DNA from: Betaproteobacteria bacterium
GTDB taxonomy: Bacteria > Pseudomonadota > Gammaproteobacteria > Burkholderiales > SG8-41
Length of the DNA stretch: 60,789 nucleotides
Reading direction: 5' to 3'
Assembly: GCA_016868035.1 (NCBI GenBank)
Contig: VGID01000020.1
Coordinates: forward strand, 1 to 60,789
Shown here: positions 7,037 to 15,409 of the stretch, piece by piece
How positions within the stretch are numbered: position 1 is the stretch's first letter
Layout: each line of letters starts with the position of its first letter
Translations under genes and position numbers: made by a program
Notes under the pieces: generated by a model
Seen by the model: the letters and a program-made list of their open reading frames with translations, nothing else
Told to the model about the DNA's origin: nothing
Database searches by the model: none

Positions 7037-8449
7037 ATGAGCAACAAGCTGCATCAAATCGGACTGATCGCCGTCGGCGTACTCATCGGCGTCGCGGTGA
7101 GTCTCAATATTTCGGCGGTCGCGCAGAAGCAGGCGGCAACCGCCCCGCTCCCGATCGAGGAGCTGCGCGCGTTCACCGAGGTCTTCGGGCGCGTGAAGAG
7201 CGACTACGTCGAGCCGGTGGACGACAAGAAGCTCATCACCGAGGCGATCAACGGGATGCTGGCGGGGCTCGATCCGCATTCCGCTTATCTCGACCAGGAC
7301 GCGTTCAAGGAACTGCAGGTCGGCACCCAGGGCGAGTTCGGGGGGCTGGGCATCGAGGTCGGCATGGAGGATGGCTTCGTCCGCGTGGTCGCGCCGATCG
7401 ACGATTCGCCCGCGGCGCGCGCGGGCATCAAGGCGGGCGACCTCATCGTGCGGCTGGACGAGACGTCGGTGAAGGGCATGACGCTGAACGACGCGGTGAA
7501 GCGCATGCGCGGAAAGCCCAACACCCAGATCACGCTCACGATCGTGCGCAAGGGCGAGGTCAAGCCGATCGTGGTGACGCTCACCCGCGCGGTGATCAAG
7601 ATCCAGAGCGTACGCGCCAGGCTCCTCGAGCCGGGCTACGCGTATTTCCGCGTGACCCAGTTCCAGGAGCACACGGGCGAGGCGCTCGCGCGCGCGATCG
7701 AGAAGCACTTCAAGGAAAACCAGGGCGCGATGAAGGGCATCGTGCTCGACCTGCGCAACGACCCCGGCGGGCTGTTGAACGGCGCCGTGGCGGTGTCCGC
7801 GGCCTTCCTGCAGCCGGGCGCGCTGGTCGTCTACACCGACGGGCGCACCGACGATTCCAGGATGAAGCTCAACGCAAGCCCCGAGCACTATCTGCGCGGG
7901 CGCATGAAGGAAGACTACATTCGCAGGCTTCCGCCGGAACTGAAGACGGTGCCGATGGTGGTGCTCGTGAACGCGGGCTCCGCTTCCGCCTCCGAGATCG
8001 TCGCGGGCGCGCTGCAGGACCACCAGCGCGCGGTGATCATGGGCCAGCGCACGTTCGGCAAGGGCTCGGTGCAGACGATTCTGCCGCTCAACAACAACAC
8101 GGCGATCAAGCTCACCACGGCGAGGTATTACACCCCGAACGGCCGCTCGATCCAGGCGCGGGGCATCACGCCGGACATCGCGCTCGATGACGGCTCGAGC
8201 GACCGCATCGCTTCGCTCAAGCTGCGCGAGGCCGATCTTACCAAGGCTCTCGCGGACAAGGACCGCGAGGAAGCCGCAAAGAGCGCCGCGCCGGCCCGCA
8301 AGTTCAACTTCACGCCGGCACCCCGTCCGAAGGACGTGGACGAGAAGCTGCTCAAGCCGGAGCCGGGCGAGGTCGTGTCCAAGCACGACTACGAGCTCAA
8401 CCAGGCGATCGCGTTCCTCAAGAGCCGCGACGGCGCCAGCTCGAACTGA
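7037..8449 (+). CDS. ctpA: C-terminal processing protease (S41 family)
   Basis: 470 residues. An N-terminal membrane or signal segment (about 8-30) is followed by a PDZ domain (about 95-180: GEFGGLGIEVG...SPAARAGIKAGDLIVRLD) and the S41 catalytic core. The nucleophile lies in VNAGSASASEIVAGAL at about residues 311-326, and the general-base lysine is in GKGSVQTILPL at about 340. Such periplasmic proteases trim or degrade envelope proteins from their C-termini and often control peptidoglycan hydrolases. AGGAG seven bases upstream supports the start. Confidence 0.93.
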   Translation: MSNKLHQIGLIAVGVLIGVAVSLNISAVAQKQAATAPLPIEELRAFTEVFGRVKSDYVEPVDDKKLITEAINGMLAGLDPHSAYLDQDAFKELQVGTQGEFGGLGIEVGMEDGFVRVVAPIDDSPAARAGIKAGDLIVRLDETSVKGMTLNDAVKRMRGKPNTQITLTIVRKGEVKPIVVTLTRAVIKIQSVRARLLEPGYAYFRVTQFQEHTGEALARAIEKHFKENQGAMKGIVLDLRNDPGGLLNGAVAVSAAFLQPGALVVYTDGRTDDSRMKLNASPEHYLRGRMKEDYIRRLPPELKTVPMVVLVNAGSASASEIVAGALQDHQRAVIMGQRTFGKGSVQTILPLNNNTAIKLTTARYYTPNGRSIQARGITPDIALDDGSSDRIASLKLREADLTKALADKDREEAAKSAAPARKFNFTPAPRPKDVDEKLLKPEPGEVVSKHDYELNQAIAFLKSRDGASSN

Positions 8450-8474
8450 CGCGAGGAACCAGCAGCGAAGGCGG

Positions 8475-8502
8475 AGCGCCCGGCGAAGGCCGGGCGCTTT
8501 GC
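8475..8502 (+). terminator. Rho-independent terminator after ctpA
   Basis: A perfect 10-base-pair stem (AGCGCCCGGC / GCCGGGCGCT) with a four-base loop is followed by TTTGCT. It lies 25 bases after the ctpA stop. Confidence 0.75.
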
Positions 8503-8590
8503 TGTACACTGCCCGGCTGAGGCGCGAAGCGGCCATTGCGGGAACGTGCTTCCCCTGCGCCCTGCCGCACCCTCTACCCTTCACGCTGAC

Positions 8591-9337
8591 GTGAACGACG
8601 AACAGCTGCTGCGCTACAGCCGCCACATCCTGCTGCCGCAGATCGGCATCGAGGGGCAGGAGCGGCTACTTGCGTCGCGCGTGCTGGTCATCGGCGCGGG
8701 CGGGCTGGGCTCGCCGGTCGCACTCTACCTCGCCTCGGCGGGGGTGGGCAGTGTCACCATCTGTGACAGCGACGCGGTCGACCTCACGAACCTGCAGCGG
8801 CAGATCGTGCATCGCGGCGATTCGGTCGGGAAGAACAAGGCGGACTCGGCGCGCGCGACGCTCGCCACGATCAATCCCGCGGTCGAGGTCGTCGCCCTGG
8901 CCGAGCGCGTGGACGAGAAGCGCCTCGAAGCGCTCGTCGCGCAGACCGACGTCGTAGTGGACGGCAGCGACAACTTCGCCACGCGCCATGCGGCGAACCG
9001 CGTGTGCGTGCGCCTGCGCAAGCCGCTTGTCTCGGGAGCGGCGGTCCGCTTCGACGGGCAGGTCGCGGTGTTCGACCTGAGGTTGGACGGCGCCCCGTGC
9101 TACGCGTGCCTGTTCCCGGAGCACGGCGAGAGCGAGGACGTGCGCTGTGCCGTAATGGGTGTGTTCGCGCCGTTGACCGGCATCGTCGGCTCGATCCAGG
9201 CGGCGGAAGCACTGAAGCTGCTCGCCGCCACGGGCGACACGCTCGCGGGCAGGCTGCTGCTGCTCGATGCGCTCGCGATGCAGGTGCGCATCGTCAAGCT
9301 TGCCAAGGATCCCTCCTGCCCCGTGTGCAGGGTTTAA
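8591..9337 (+). CDS. moeB: MoeB/ThiF-family sulfur-carrier adenylyltransferase
   Basis: 248 residues from GTG at 8591; an upstream in-frame ATG at 8546 would add 15 unconserved residues. These E1-like enzymes adenylate the C-terminal glycine of MoaD or ThiS. Seen: the nucleotide loop GAGGLGSP at 36-43, DLTNLQRQIVH at about 63, two CxxC zinc pairs (CYAC at about 173, CPVC near the end), and the catalytic cysteine segment VRCAVMGV at about 184. MoeB, ThiF and HesA cannot be separated by sequence reading, and no rhodanese extension is present. The region before the start is rich in C/T repeat-like words. Confidence 0.9.
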   Translation: MNDEQLLRYSRHILLPQIGIEGQERLLASRVLVIGAGGLGSPVALYLASAGVGSVTICDSDAVDLTNLQRQIVHRGDSVGKNKADSARATLATINPAVEVVALAERVDEKRLEALVAQTDVVVDGSDNFATRHAANRVCVRLRKPLVSGAAVRFDGQVAVFDLRLDGAPCYACLFPEHGESEDVRCAVMGVFAPLTGIVGSIQAAEALKLLAATGDTLAGRLLLLDALAMQVRIVKLAKDPSCPVCRV

Positions 9338-9408
9338 GGTTCCGGGTTCCAGGTTCCAGGATCTGGGCCTTTGAACTTTGAACCTTGAACATTGAACCTG
9401 GGACGCGG
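9338..9408. repeat. Heptamer repeat element L2 (GGTTCCN arm, TTGAACN arm)
   Basis: Left words GGTTCCG, GGTTCCA (9341-9360) face inverse words TTGAACT, TTGAACC, TTGAACA (about 9372-9400). The element fills the space between two converging genes and could fold as a bidirectional terminator-like hairpin. Confidence 0.85.
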
Positions 9409-9410
9409 TA

Positions 9411-9707
9411 CTACGACGTCCCGGCGGCGGTCCCGCCCCCGCCAACGAGCGCTTCGATGTCCCTCGTGATCTGCGCCACGTCCGGTCCGGCGCGTCCCTG
9501 GTGCTGCAGCAACACGCGCGAGGGCAGGTCCATCAGAGTGGGCGCGTGACCGGTGCTGCGCGAGCGCGCAGCGGTGTGCAGCGCGGGCGCGAGATGGGTC
9601 ATCTTGAAGCCGGCCTTCTGGCTTTCCACCGCATCGATGATCGCCTGCTGCGCACGCGCGATACCGACCAGCAATTCAGCAAGCTGTTGCGTCGTGACGT
9701 TTTTCAT
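9411..9707 (-). CDS. Small protein of unknown function
   Basis: 98 residues, not recognised. The first half is helical (KNVTTQQLAELLVGIARAQ), and the end is a glycine/alanine-rich tail. No signal peptide, membrane segment or metal motif is visible. It lies 45 bases downstream of slmA on the same strand, so it may be co-transcribed with it. The coding frame looks real from its GC3 pattern and lack of a better overlapping frame, but a function cannot be given. Confidence 0.55.
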   Translation of the reverse strand: MKNVTTQQLAELLVGIARAQQAIIDAVESQKAGFKMTHLAPALHTAARSRSTGHAPTLMDLPSRVLLQHQGRAGPDVAQITRDIEALVGGGGTAAGTS

Positions 9708-9752
9708 TGCTGGTTCCCCGTTTCTCCGAATGATCCGAAATCCCGATGCCGG

Positions 9753-10340
9753 TCACGCGACGATGCCTTCCATGAGCTGGCGCCACTGCTTGCTCCAGTG
9801 CTCCGCCGGATCGCGCCTGAAACCGCTCTTCGCAAACTGGTGCCAGCGACCGGTGACGAAGCTCATGACGAGATTCGCCTGTGCGGTAACGTCCACCTCC
9901 GCGACGATTTCCTGCTGGCTGACGGCGAAGCGCAGGGCCTGCTTGAGCGCCGCCTCCGCCCGGTCGTGCAGCTGGTTGATTCGCGCCTGCAGCTTCTCGT
10001 CCTCGTTCACCAGCGCGTCTCCGATCAGCACCCGGGTCATGCCGCGGTTCTTCTGAGCGAAGCCGAGCAGGACGGCGACGATCGCCTCGAGCTGGCGCAC
10101 GCCGCTTTTCTCCTCGCTCGTGATCTTGTTGACCAGCGCGAACAGCGTCTGCTCGATGAACTCGATCAACCCCTCGTACATCTGCGCCTTGCCGCTGAAA
10201 TGGCGGTAGAGCGCCGCCTCCGAAACGTCCAGGCGTGCCGCAAGCGCGGCGGTCGTGATCTTCTCGCCCGCGGGCGCCTCGAGCATTTCCGCCAGAGTCT
10301 GCAGGATCTGGTTCTTGCGTTCGCCGGTCTTCGCCGCCAT
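9753..10340 (-). CDS. slmA: SlmA-like TetR-family nucleoid occlusion factor
   Basis: 195 residues from ATG at 10338-10340 (MAAKTGERKNQIL). A longer in-frame start at 10415 adds a basic, unconserved stretch and was not chosen. The TetR helix-turn-helix lies at about 20-60 (ITTAALAARLDVSEAALYRH), and the C-terminal domain ends with VTGRWHQFAKSGFRRDP, characteristic of SlmA. SlmA binds chromosomal sites and blocks FtsZ polymerisation over the nucleoid. The order argB-pyrimidine nucleotidase-slmA is a betaproteobacterial hallmark. Confidence 0.88.
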   Translation of the reverse strand: MAAKTGERKNQILQTLAEMLEAPAGEKITTAALAARLDVSEAALYRHFSGKAQMYEGLIEFIEQTLFALVNKITSEEKSGVRQLEAIVAVLLGFAQKNRGMTRVLIGDALVNEDEKLQARINQLHDRAEAALKQALRFAVSQQEIVAEVDVTAQANLVMSFVTGRWHQFAKSGFRRDPAEHWSKQWRQLMEGIVA

Positions 10341-10368
10341 CCTGGCCCTCACCGCGTGTCCGGAGCGC

Positions 10369-11010
10369 CTATTGTAAATACGCGAGCATCCGGGGCAACT
10401 GCATGAGATTCGCAACTTTCACGTCGACATAGGGCGGCGCTTTCGGCGCCGCGCTCACCCAGACCGTCCTCATGCCCAGCCTGGCTGCGGTACGGAGATT
10501 CTCGAGCGAGTCCTCCACCATGATACAGCGTTGCGGCCTGAGGCGGTTGGCGCGGCACATGCGCAGGAATCCGAGGGTGTCGGGCTTGGGCCGGTAGCGC
10601 GTGCGCTCGATCGAGAACACGTCATCGAAGAGATCCCCGATCGCGAGCGTCTTCAGCACGGCGCGCGAGTAGTGCACCGGCGCATTGGAAAACACGAGCT
10701 TCCTTCCCGGCAGGCGTCTCAGCGTCACCCGCAGCTGCGGCTCGCGAACCAGCATGCGCCGGAGATCGGGAAGCTGGTGGGTATGCCACAGGAAATGCCG
10801 CGGGTCGGTCCCGTGATGTCGCATCAGCCCGAGCAGCGTCGCGCCATAGCGCTTCCAGTAGCGGCGGCGCAGATCGCCGGCCTCGGCCTCGGTGAGCCCG
10901 AGGTGCGCCTGCAGGTACGCGGTCATCGCCCGGTTGATGTGCGGAAAAATGTGAGGCCGCGAGTCATGCAACGTATTGTCCAGGTCGAAAATCCAGGCGC
11001 GCCGCCACAT
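10369..11010 (-). CDS. HAD-family pyrimidine 5'-nucleotidase
   Basis: 213 residues. HAD motif I is DLDNTLHD at about residues 10-17, motif II is around VFSNAP at about 105, and the metal motif is MVEDSLENL at about 165. These SDT1/YjjG-like enzymes dephosphorylate pyrimidine nucleoside monophosphates or related substrates. It lies between argB and slmA on the same strand, where this protein is usually found in Betaproteobacteria. Confidence 0.88.
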   Translation of the reverse strand: MWRRAWIFDLDNTLHDSRPHIFPHINRAMTAYLQAHLGLTEAEAGDLRRRYWKRYGATLLGLMRHHGTDPRHFLWHTHQLPDLRRMLVREPQLRVTLRRLPGRKLVFSNAPVHYSRAVLKTLAIGDLFDDVFSIERTRYRPKPDTLGFLRMCRANRLRPQRCIMVEDSLENLRTAARLGMRTVWVSAAPKAPPYVDVKVANLMQLPRMLAYLQ

Positions 11011-11013
11011 GTT

Positions 11014-11134
11014 GCCGTTCCGTGTTCCAGGTTCAATGTTCCACGTTCAAGGCTGCACGTTCAAAATCTTCCGGCCGGATCCCATTCTGACTTTCGACCT
11101 TGAACTTTGAACGTTGAACCTTGAACGTTGAACC
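11014..11134. repeat. Heptamer repeat element L3 (GTTCCAG/GTTCAAG arm, TTGAACN arm)
   Basis: Left arm words (GTTCCGT, GTTCCAG, GTTCAAT) run from 11016 to about 11068. The right arm of TTGAACT, TTGAACG and TTGAACC runs from about 11098 to 11134. It lies between argB and the HAD gene, upstream of the HAD start. Confidence 0.85.
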
Positions 11135-11158
11135 CGGCGCGCGGCGCCGGGGCGCGGT

Positions 11159-12049
<891 letters not shown>

Positions 12050-12087
12050 CTACGGATCGTTTGCGGGCCGGCGGCTATTCTACGGCA

Positions 12088-12125
12088 AAAAAAAGCGGCA
12101 GGCCCGCTGGCCCGCCGCTTTTTTC
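12088..12125. terminator. Bidirectional intrinsic terminator between hsp20 and argB
   Basis: An A-run, GC stem (AGCGGCAGGCC / GGCCCGCCGCT) with loop CGCT, and a T-run are all present, so it can work on either strand. On the minus strand it ends the hsp20 transcript before argB. A second perfect 10-base-pair hairpin (GAAACGGCGG / CCGCCGTTTC, 12176-12200) abuts the hsp20 stop. Confidence 0.75.
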
Positions 12126-12200
12126 ACTTGAGTACCGATCAAACCGCGCTCTTTTTGTTCGATTCCCTTCTGGTGAAACGGCGGCGCGGCCGCCGTTTCT

Positions 12201-12626
12201 TTACTTTACGGCGATGCGCTTTGCCTGCGCGACCGCCTTCTTCGGCAGCGTCAACTGGAGCACGCCGTCGCTGTACTTCGCGTCCGCGCCGGCCTCCTCC
12301 ACCGCCTGGCCGAGCGTGAAGGCACGGTAGACCTTGCCGTAGTGGCGCTCCGAGCGCAGCACGCGCTCGCCATCCTTCACCGCTTTCTCGTTCTTGACCT
12401 CGGCGCTGATCGCGACCATGTCCCCGTCGATCGTGATGTGGATGTCGTCCTTCTTCACTCCGGGAATCTCGGCCCGCAGCGTGTACGCCTTTTCGTCCTC
12501 CGAGACGTCCACGCGGAACTGCGCGACCTCGCCCCGGCCTTCGTAGCCGACCGGGCGCACGAAGAAGCCGCGGAAGAGATCGTCGAGCGTATCTTCAAAT
12601 GGTGTGAAACGAGCAATGTTTCCCAT
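12201..12626 (-). CDS. Hsp20/alpha-crystallin small heat-shock protein
   Basis: 141 residues. The alpha-crystallin domain (about 38-128) has the family pattern: FRVDVSEDEKAYTLRAEIPG, then the A-x-x-x-GVL motif as YSDGVLQLTLPK near residue 125. The protein binds denaturing proteins and prevents aggregation without ATP. A strong ribosome binding site (AAGGAG) precedes the ATG, and a sigma-32 promoter lies 45 bases upstream of the start. It is divergent from the sigma factor gene at 12786. Confidence 0.95.
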   Translation of the reverse strand: MGNIARFTPFEDTLDDLFRGFFVRPVGYEGRGEVAQFRVDVSEDEKAYTLRAEIPGVKKDDIHITIDGDMVAISAEVKNEKAVKDGERVLRSERHYGKVYRAFTLGQAVEEAGADAKYSDGVLQLTLPKKAVAQAKRIAVK

Positions 12627-12670
12627 GGTCTCTCCTTATGGATATGCGGCGCATTGCGCCTACTGTTGGA

Positions 12671-12698
12671 ATATGGGCCCTGCGCCGGTCTTTTCAAG
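12671..12698 (-). promoter_or_regulatory. Sigma-32 heat-shock promoter of hsp20
   Basis: On the minus strand the -35 box is CTTGAAA (12692-12698) and the -10 box is CCCATAT (12671-12677), separated by 14 bases. This matches the known RpoH consensus CTTGAAA-N11-16-CCCATNT essentially exactly. Confidence 0.92.
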
Positions 12699-12785
12699 AG
12701 CCTGGGCGGCTCACGGGGGTCTTGTGCGCGTGGCGCAAATAGGATAACTTCATGATTCTGGTAAATTTTTTTAGGCAGGCGGGGC

Positions 12786-13382
12786 ATGGCTGAACGGTCG
12801 CCTACTCAGGGTGCCGGCGTCACCGCTGCCGAGCTCGATCGGTACCGGCCCTACCTGGTGCGTTACGCGCGCCTGCAACTGCGCGACCAGAGTTCCGCGG
12901 AGGATGTGGTGCAGGAGACATTGCTCGTAGCCATCGAAAACGGCGACCGCTTTTCCGGCCAGTCGTCGGTCAGGACCTGGCTCACGGGCATCCTCAAGCA
13001 CAAGATCATCGACGTCTTCCGCCGCGGAGCCCGCGAGTTGCCGCTCGCCGCCGCGGGCAGGGGCGAGGATGCCACGGAAGAACAGGGGCTCGAAGCGCTG
13101 TTCCATGCCGACGGGCGCTGGCGTGCGATGCCGGGGGACTGGGGCGACCCGGACCGCGCGTTCGAGAACCAGGAGTTCTGGCGGGTGTTCGAGGCCTGCA
13201 CTCAGGCGATGTCGGTCAAGTCCGCCCGCGCGTTCGTGATGCGCGAGGTGATGGGCCTCACGACCGACGAAATCTGTAAGGAACTCGACATCTCCGCGAC
13301 TAATTGTTGGGTACTGCTGCATCGCGCGCGGGTCAGCCTGCGCGCATGTCTCGAAACGAAATGGTTCTCAAAGGCCCGATGA
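12786..13382 (+). CDS. ECF-type sigma-70 family RNA polymerase sigma factor
   Basis: 198 residues. Region 2 is at about 18-85 (SAEDVVQETLLVAIENGDRF, then VRTWLTGILKHKIIDVFRR), and region 4 is at about 140-190 (MSVKSARAFVMREVMGLTTDEICKELDIS with the helix-turn-helix). The linker of about 50 residues between them is unusually long for an ECF sigma. The gene overlaps the following zinc-finger gene by ATGA, a standard sigma/anti-sigma arrangement. The signal it responds to is unknown. Confidence 0.92.
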   Translation: MAERSPTQGAGVTAAELDRYRPYLVRYARLQLRDQSSAEDVVQETLLVAIENGDRFSGQSSVRTWLTGILKHKIIDVFRRGARELPLAAAGRGEDATEEQGLEALFHADGRWRAMPGDWGDPDRAFENQEFWRVFEACTQAMSVKSARAFVMREVMGLTTDEICKELDISATNCWVLLHRARVSLRACLETKWFSKAR

Positions 13383-13585
13383 TGATTCCTTCGTGTAAAC
13401 GAGTAAGCGAACTTCTTTCGCAGGCGCAGGACCGTCCCCTGACGCTCAAGGAGAAATTCGGGCTTTACCTGCACCTCGCGCTGTGCGCGGGGTGCCGCCG
13501 GGTACAACGCCAGTTCGAGTTCATGCGCGAGGCGATGAGGCGCTACGTCGAGGGCGATATCGACGGCGACAAAGCACGGCGCTGA
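13379..13585 (+). CDS. Small zinc-finger anti-sigma factor (ZAS type, soluble)
   Basis: 68 residues from the ATG that overlaps the sigma stop (ATGA); a second ATG follows immediately. It contains Cys6 and the motif HLALCAGC (His-x3-Cys-x2-Cys), which is the zinc-binding anti-sigma signature known from RsrA and ChrR. There is no transmembrane segment, so it should act in the cytoplasm by holding the sigma factor until zinc or redox state changes. Identification rests on the motif plus the overlapping sigma gene. Confidence 0.85.
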   Translation: MMIPSCKRVSELLSQAQDRPLTLKEKFGLYLHLALCAGCRRVQRQFEFMREAMRRYVEGDIDGDKARR

Positions 13586-13605
13586 AGTGCCTTGCTGTAC
13601 CGGGG

Positions 13606-14085
13606 TCAGTGCCGCTGATGCGGCTTGCCGCCGAGCGCGCCACGCACCTCGGCTTCGACCCTGACCTCACGCTTTCCCTTGCCGTCCTCGGCCACGACGA
13701 GCGTTAACGGAATCCGCTCGCCCTCCTTCAGCGGGCGGCTGAGATCGACCAGCATCAGATGCAGCCCGCCGGGCGCGAGCTTCACCGTCGTTTTCGCGGG
13801 AAGCTCGATTCTCTCCACCGGGCGCATCTTCATCACGCCGCCTTCGACCGTCGTGGCATGCATCTCGACGCGCGCGGCAAGCGGGCTTCCCGCGCCAACG
13901 AGCGCGGCCGCGGTCGCGCTCGTGAGCTCGACGTAACCGGCGACCACTTTCTGTCCCGCCACGGGTGCCCTCACCCACGCGTTCGAGATTCCCAGTTCCT
14001 GCGCGGCGCCCGGCCACGCGAAGGCGAGGCCCGCCGCGGCGAGCAGCGCCCTCGTAATCCAGGTCCCTCCCGTAACGTTTCGCAT
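13606..14085 (-). CDS. Periplasmic copper chaperone PCu(A)C
   Basis: 159 residues with an N-terminal signal segment (about 10-29). The copper motif H-M...M...H-x-M is present: MHATTVEGGVMKMRPVER at about 74-91, then GGLHLMLVDL at about 105-114. PCuAC proteins deliver Cu(I) to cytochrome oxidase CuA or CcoN-type sites together with Sco proteins. It converges on the sigma/anti-sigma pair and is divergent from the carboxypeptidase gene; no oxidase genes are nearby. Confidence 0.92.
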   Translation of the reverse strand: MRNVTGGTWITRALLAAAGLAFAWPGAAQELGISNAWVRAPVAGQKVVAGYVELTSATAAALVGAGSPLAARVEMHATTVEGGVMKMRPVERIELPAKTTVKLAPGGLHLMLVDLSRPLKEGERIPLTLVVAEDGKGKREVRVEAEVRGALGGKPHQRH

Positions 14086-14151
14086 CCGCGCCCTCGTTTC
14101 AATTCATTGCGGAGATTGTTGCAGCGCGGGCCCTCGCGGGCAAGTGCGCTT

Positions 14152-14160
14152 TGCTATAAT
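14152..14160 (+). promoter_or_regulatory. Extended -10 promoter of the D-Ala-D-Ala carboxypeptidase gene
   Basis: TGCTATAAT lies 21 bases before the ATG, a perfect extended -10 box. No good -35 is visible. Similar TATAATT-TCC/G-like boxes precede leuS (28758), the 25457 gene (25341) and the 59400 gene (59361). Confidence 0.65.
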
Positions 14161-14181
14161 TTCCGCTTTCCGTTCGAGAAT

Positions 14182-15318
14182 ATGCGTTCGACACTCGCGG
14201 CATTCCTGCTCGTCTTCGCCCTTCCGCTCCAGGCCCAGCAGCCCGCATCATCCGCCCCGCCGGCGCCGCTGATTGCCGCCAAGGCGTATCTGCTGCTCGA
14301 TCTCTCCAGCAACCAGCTGCTCGCGGCGCAAAATCCGCAGCAGCGGGTGGAGCCGGCTTCCATTACCAAGCTGATGACGGCCTATCTCACGTTCGCCGCG
14401 CTCCGGCAGAAGACCATCCGGCCGGAGCAGGCCGTGCAAGTGTCCCAGCGCGCGTGGCGCGCCGAGGGCTCGCGCATGTTCATCGAGCCCGGAAAGCCGG
14501 TCACGGTGGACGAGCTGATGCGCGGCATGATCGTGCAGTCCGGCAACGACGCCTCGATCGCGCTCGCCGAGACGATCGCCGGAAGCGAGGACGTGTTCGC
14601 CCAGATGATGAACCGCGAGGCGGGCCGCCTGGGGATGAAGAACACGCATTTCGTGAATGCGACGGGCCTGCCCCATCCCGAGCACTACTCCACCGCCGAG
14701 GACCTCGCGAAAATCGCGGCGGCGATCATACGGGACTTTCCCGAGCACTACCCGCTCTACTCCCAGAAGGAGTTCCGCTACAACAACATCACGCAGTCGA
14801 ACCGCAACCGCCTGCTGTGGTCCGACCCCACCGTGGACGGGATGAAGACCGGATACACGGAGGCCGCGGGCTACTGCCTGATCACCTCGGCGAGGCGCGG
14901 AGACCGGCGCCTGCTCTCGGTGATCCTCGGCGCAGCGGGCGAGGCAGTGCGCGCAGCCGAGAGCCAGAAGCTGCTCAATTACGGATACCAGTTCTATGAC
15001 GGGGTCCGGCTCTACGCCGCGAACCAGCCGGTGGCGGCGCTGCGCGTATACAAGGGCTCGGCGAACAGCGTGAAGACCGGGTTCCTCGCCGACCTCTACC
15101 TGACCCTGCCCAAGGGCCAGGGCGAGAAGCTGAAGGCGGCCCTGGAGAGCGAGCAGCCGCTGCTCGCGCCGATCAACGCGGGACAGCGTGTCGGAACGAT
15201 GAAGCTCACGCTCGACGGAAAACCCTTCCGCGAGTTCCCGGTGGTCGCGCTCGAGAGCGTGCCGGCGGCCGGCATCTTCGGGCGGGGCTGGGACGCGCTG
15301 CGGCTGCTGTTCCGATAA
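14182..15318 (+). CDS. dacC: D-alanyl-D-alanine carboxypeptidase (PBP5/6 type)
   Basis: 378 residues with a signal peptide (MRSTLAAFLLVFALPLQAQ). Penicillin-binding motifs are all present: SxxK as SITK at about 60, SGN at about 120 and KTG at about 221. A PBP5-type C-terminal beta domain follows (about 290-378), ending in an amphipathic tail (GIFGRGWDALRLLFR) that would anchor it to the outer face of the inner membrane. It removes the terminal D-Ala of peptidoglycan pentapeptides. The D-amino acid aminotransferase gene follows after a terminator. Confidence 0.94.
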   Translation: MRSTLAAFLLVFALPLQAQQPASSAPPAPLIAAKAYLLLDLSSNQLLAAQNPQQRVEPASITKLMTAYLTFAALRQKTIRPEQAVQVSQRAWRAEGSRMFIEPGKPVTVDELMRGMIVQSGNDASIALAETIAGSEDVFAQMMNREAGRLGMKNTHFVNATGLPHPEHYSTAEDLAKIAAAIIRDFPEHYPLYSQKEFRYNNITQSNRNRLLWSDPTVDGMKTGYTEAAGYCLITSARRGDRRLLSVILGAAGEAVRAAESQKLLNYGYQFYDGVRLYAANQPVAALRVYKGSANSVKTGFLADLYLTLPKGQGEKLKAALESEQPLLAPINAGQRVGTMKLTLDGKPFREFPVVALESVPAAGIFGRGWDALRLLFR

Positions 15319-15345
15319 AATGCCGCTCGCGGGCGGCATTTTATT
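15316..15345 (+). terminator. Intrinsic terminator after the carboxypeptidase gene
   Basis: The stem ATAAAATGCCGC / GCGGCATTTTAT with a short GC-rich loop overlaps the stop codon region and is followed by T/A-rich sequence. Confidence 0.7.
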
Positions 15346-15409
15346 AGAGGTACACTAACCGCAATCGAAATGACGCTGGCCCCGCCATCTCATCACCCGT
15401 GAGCCCCGC

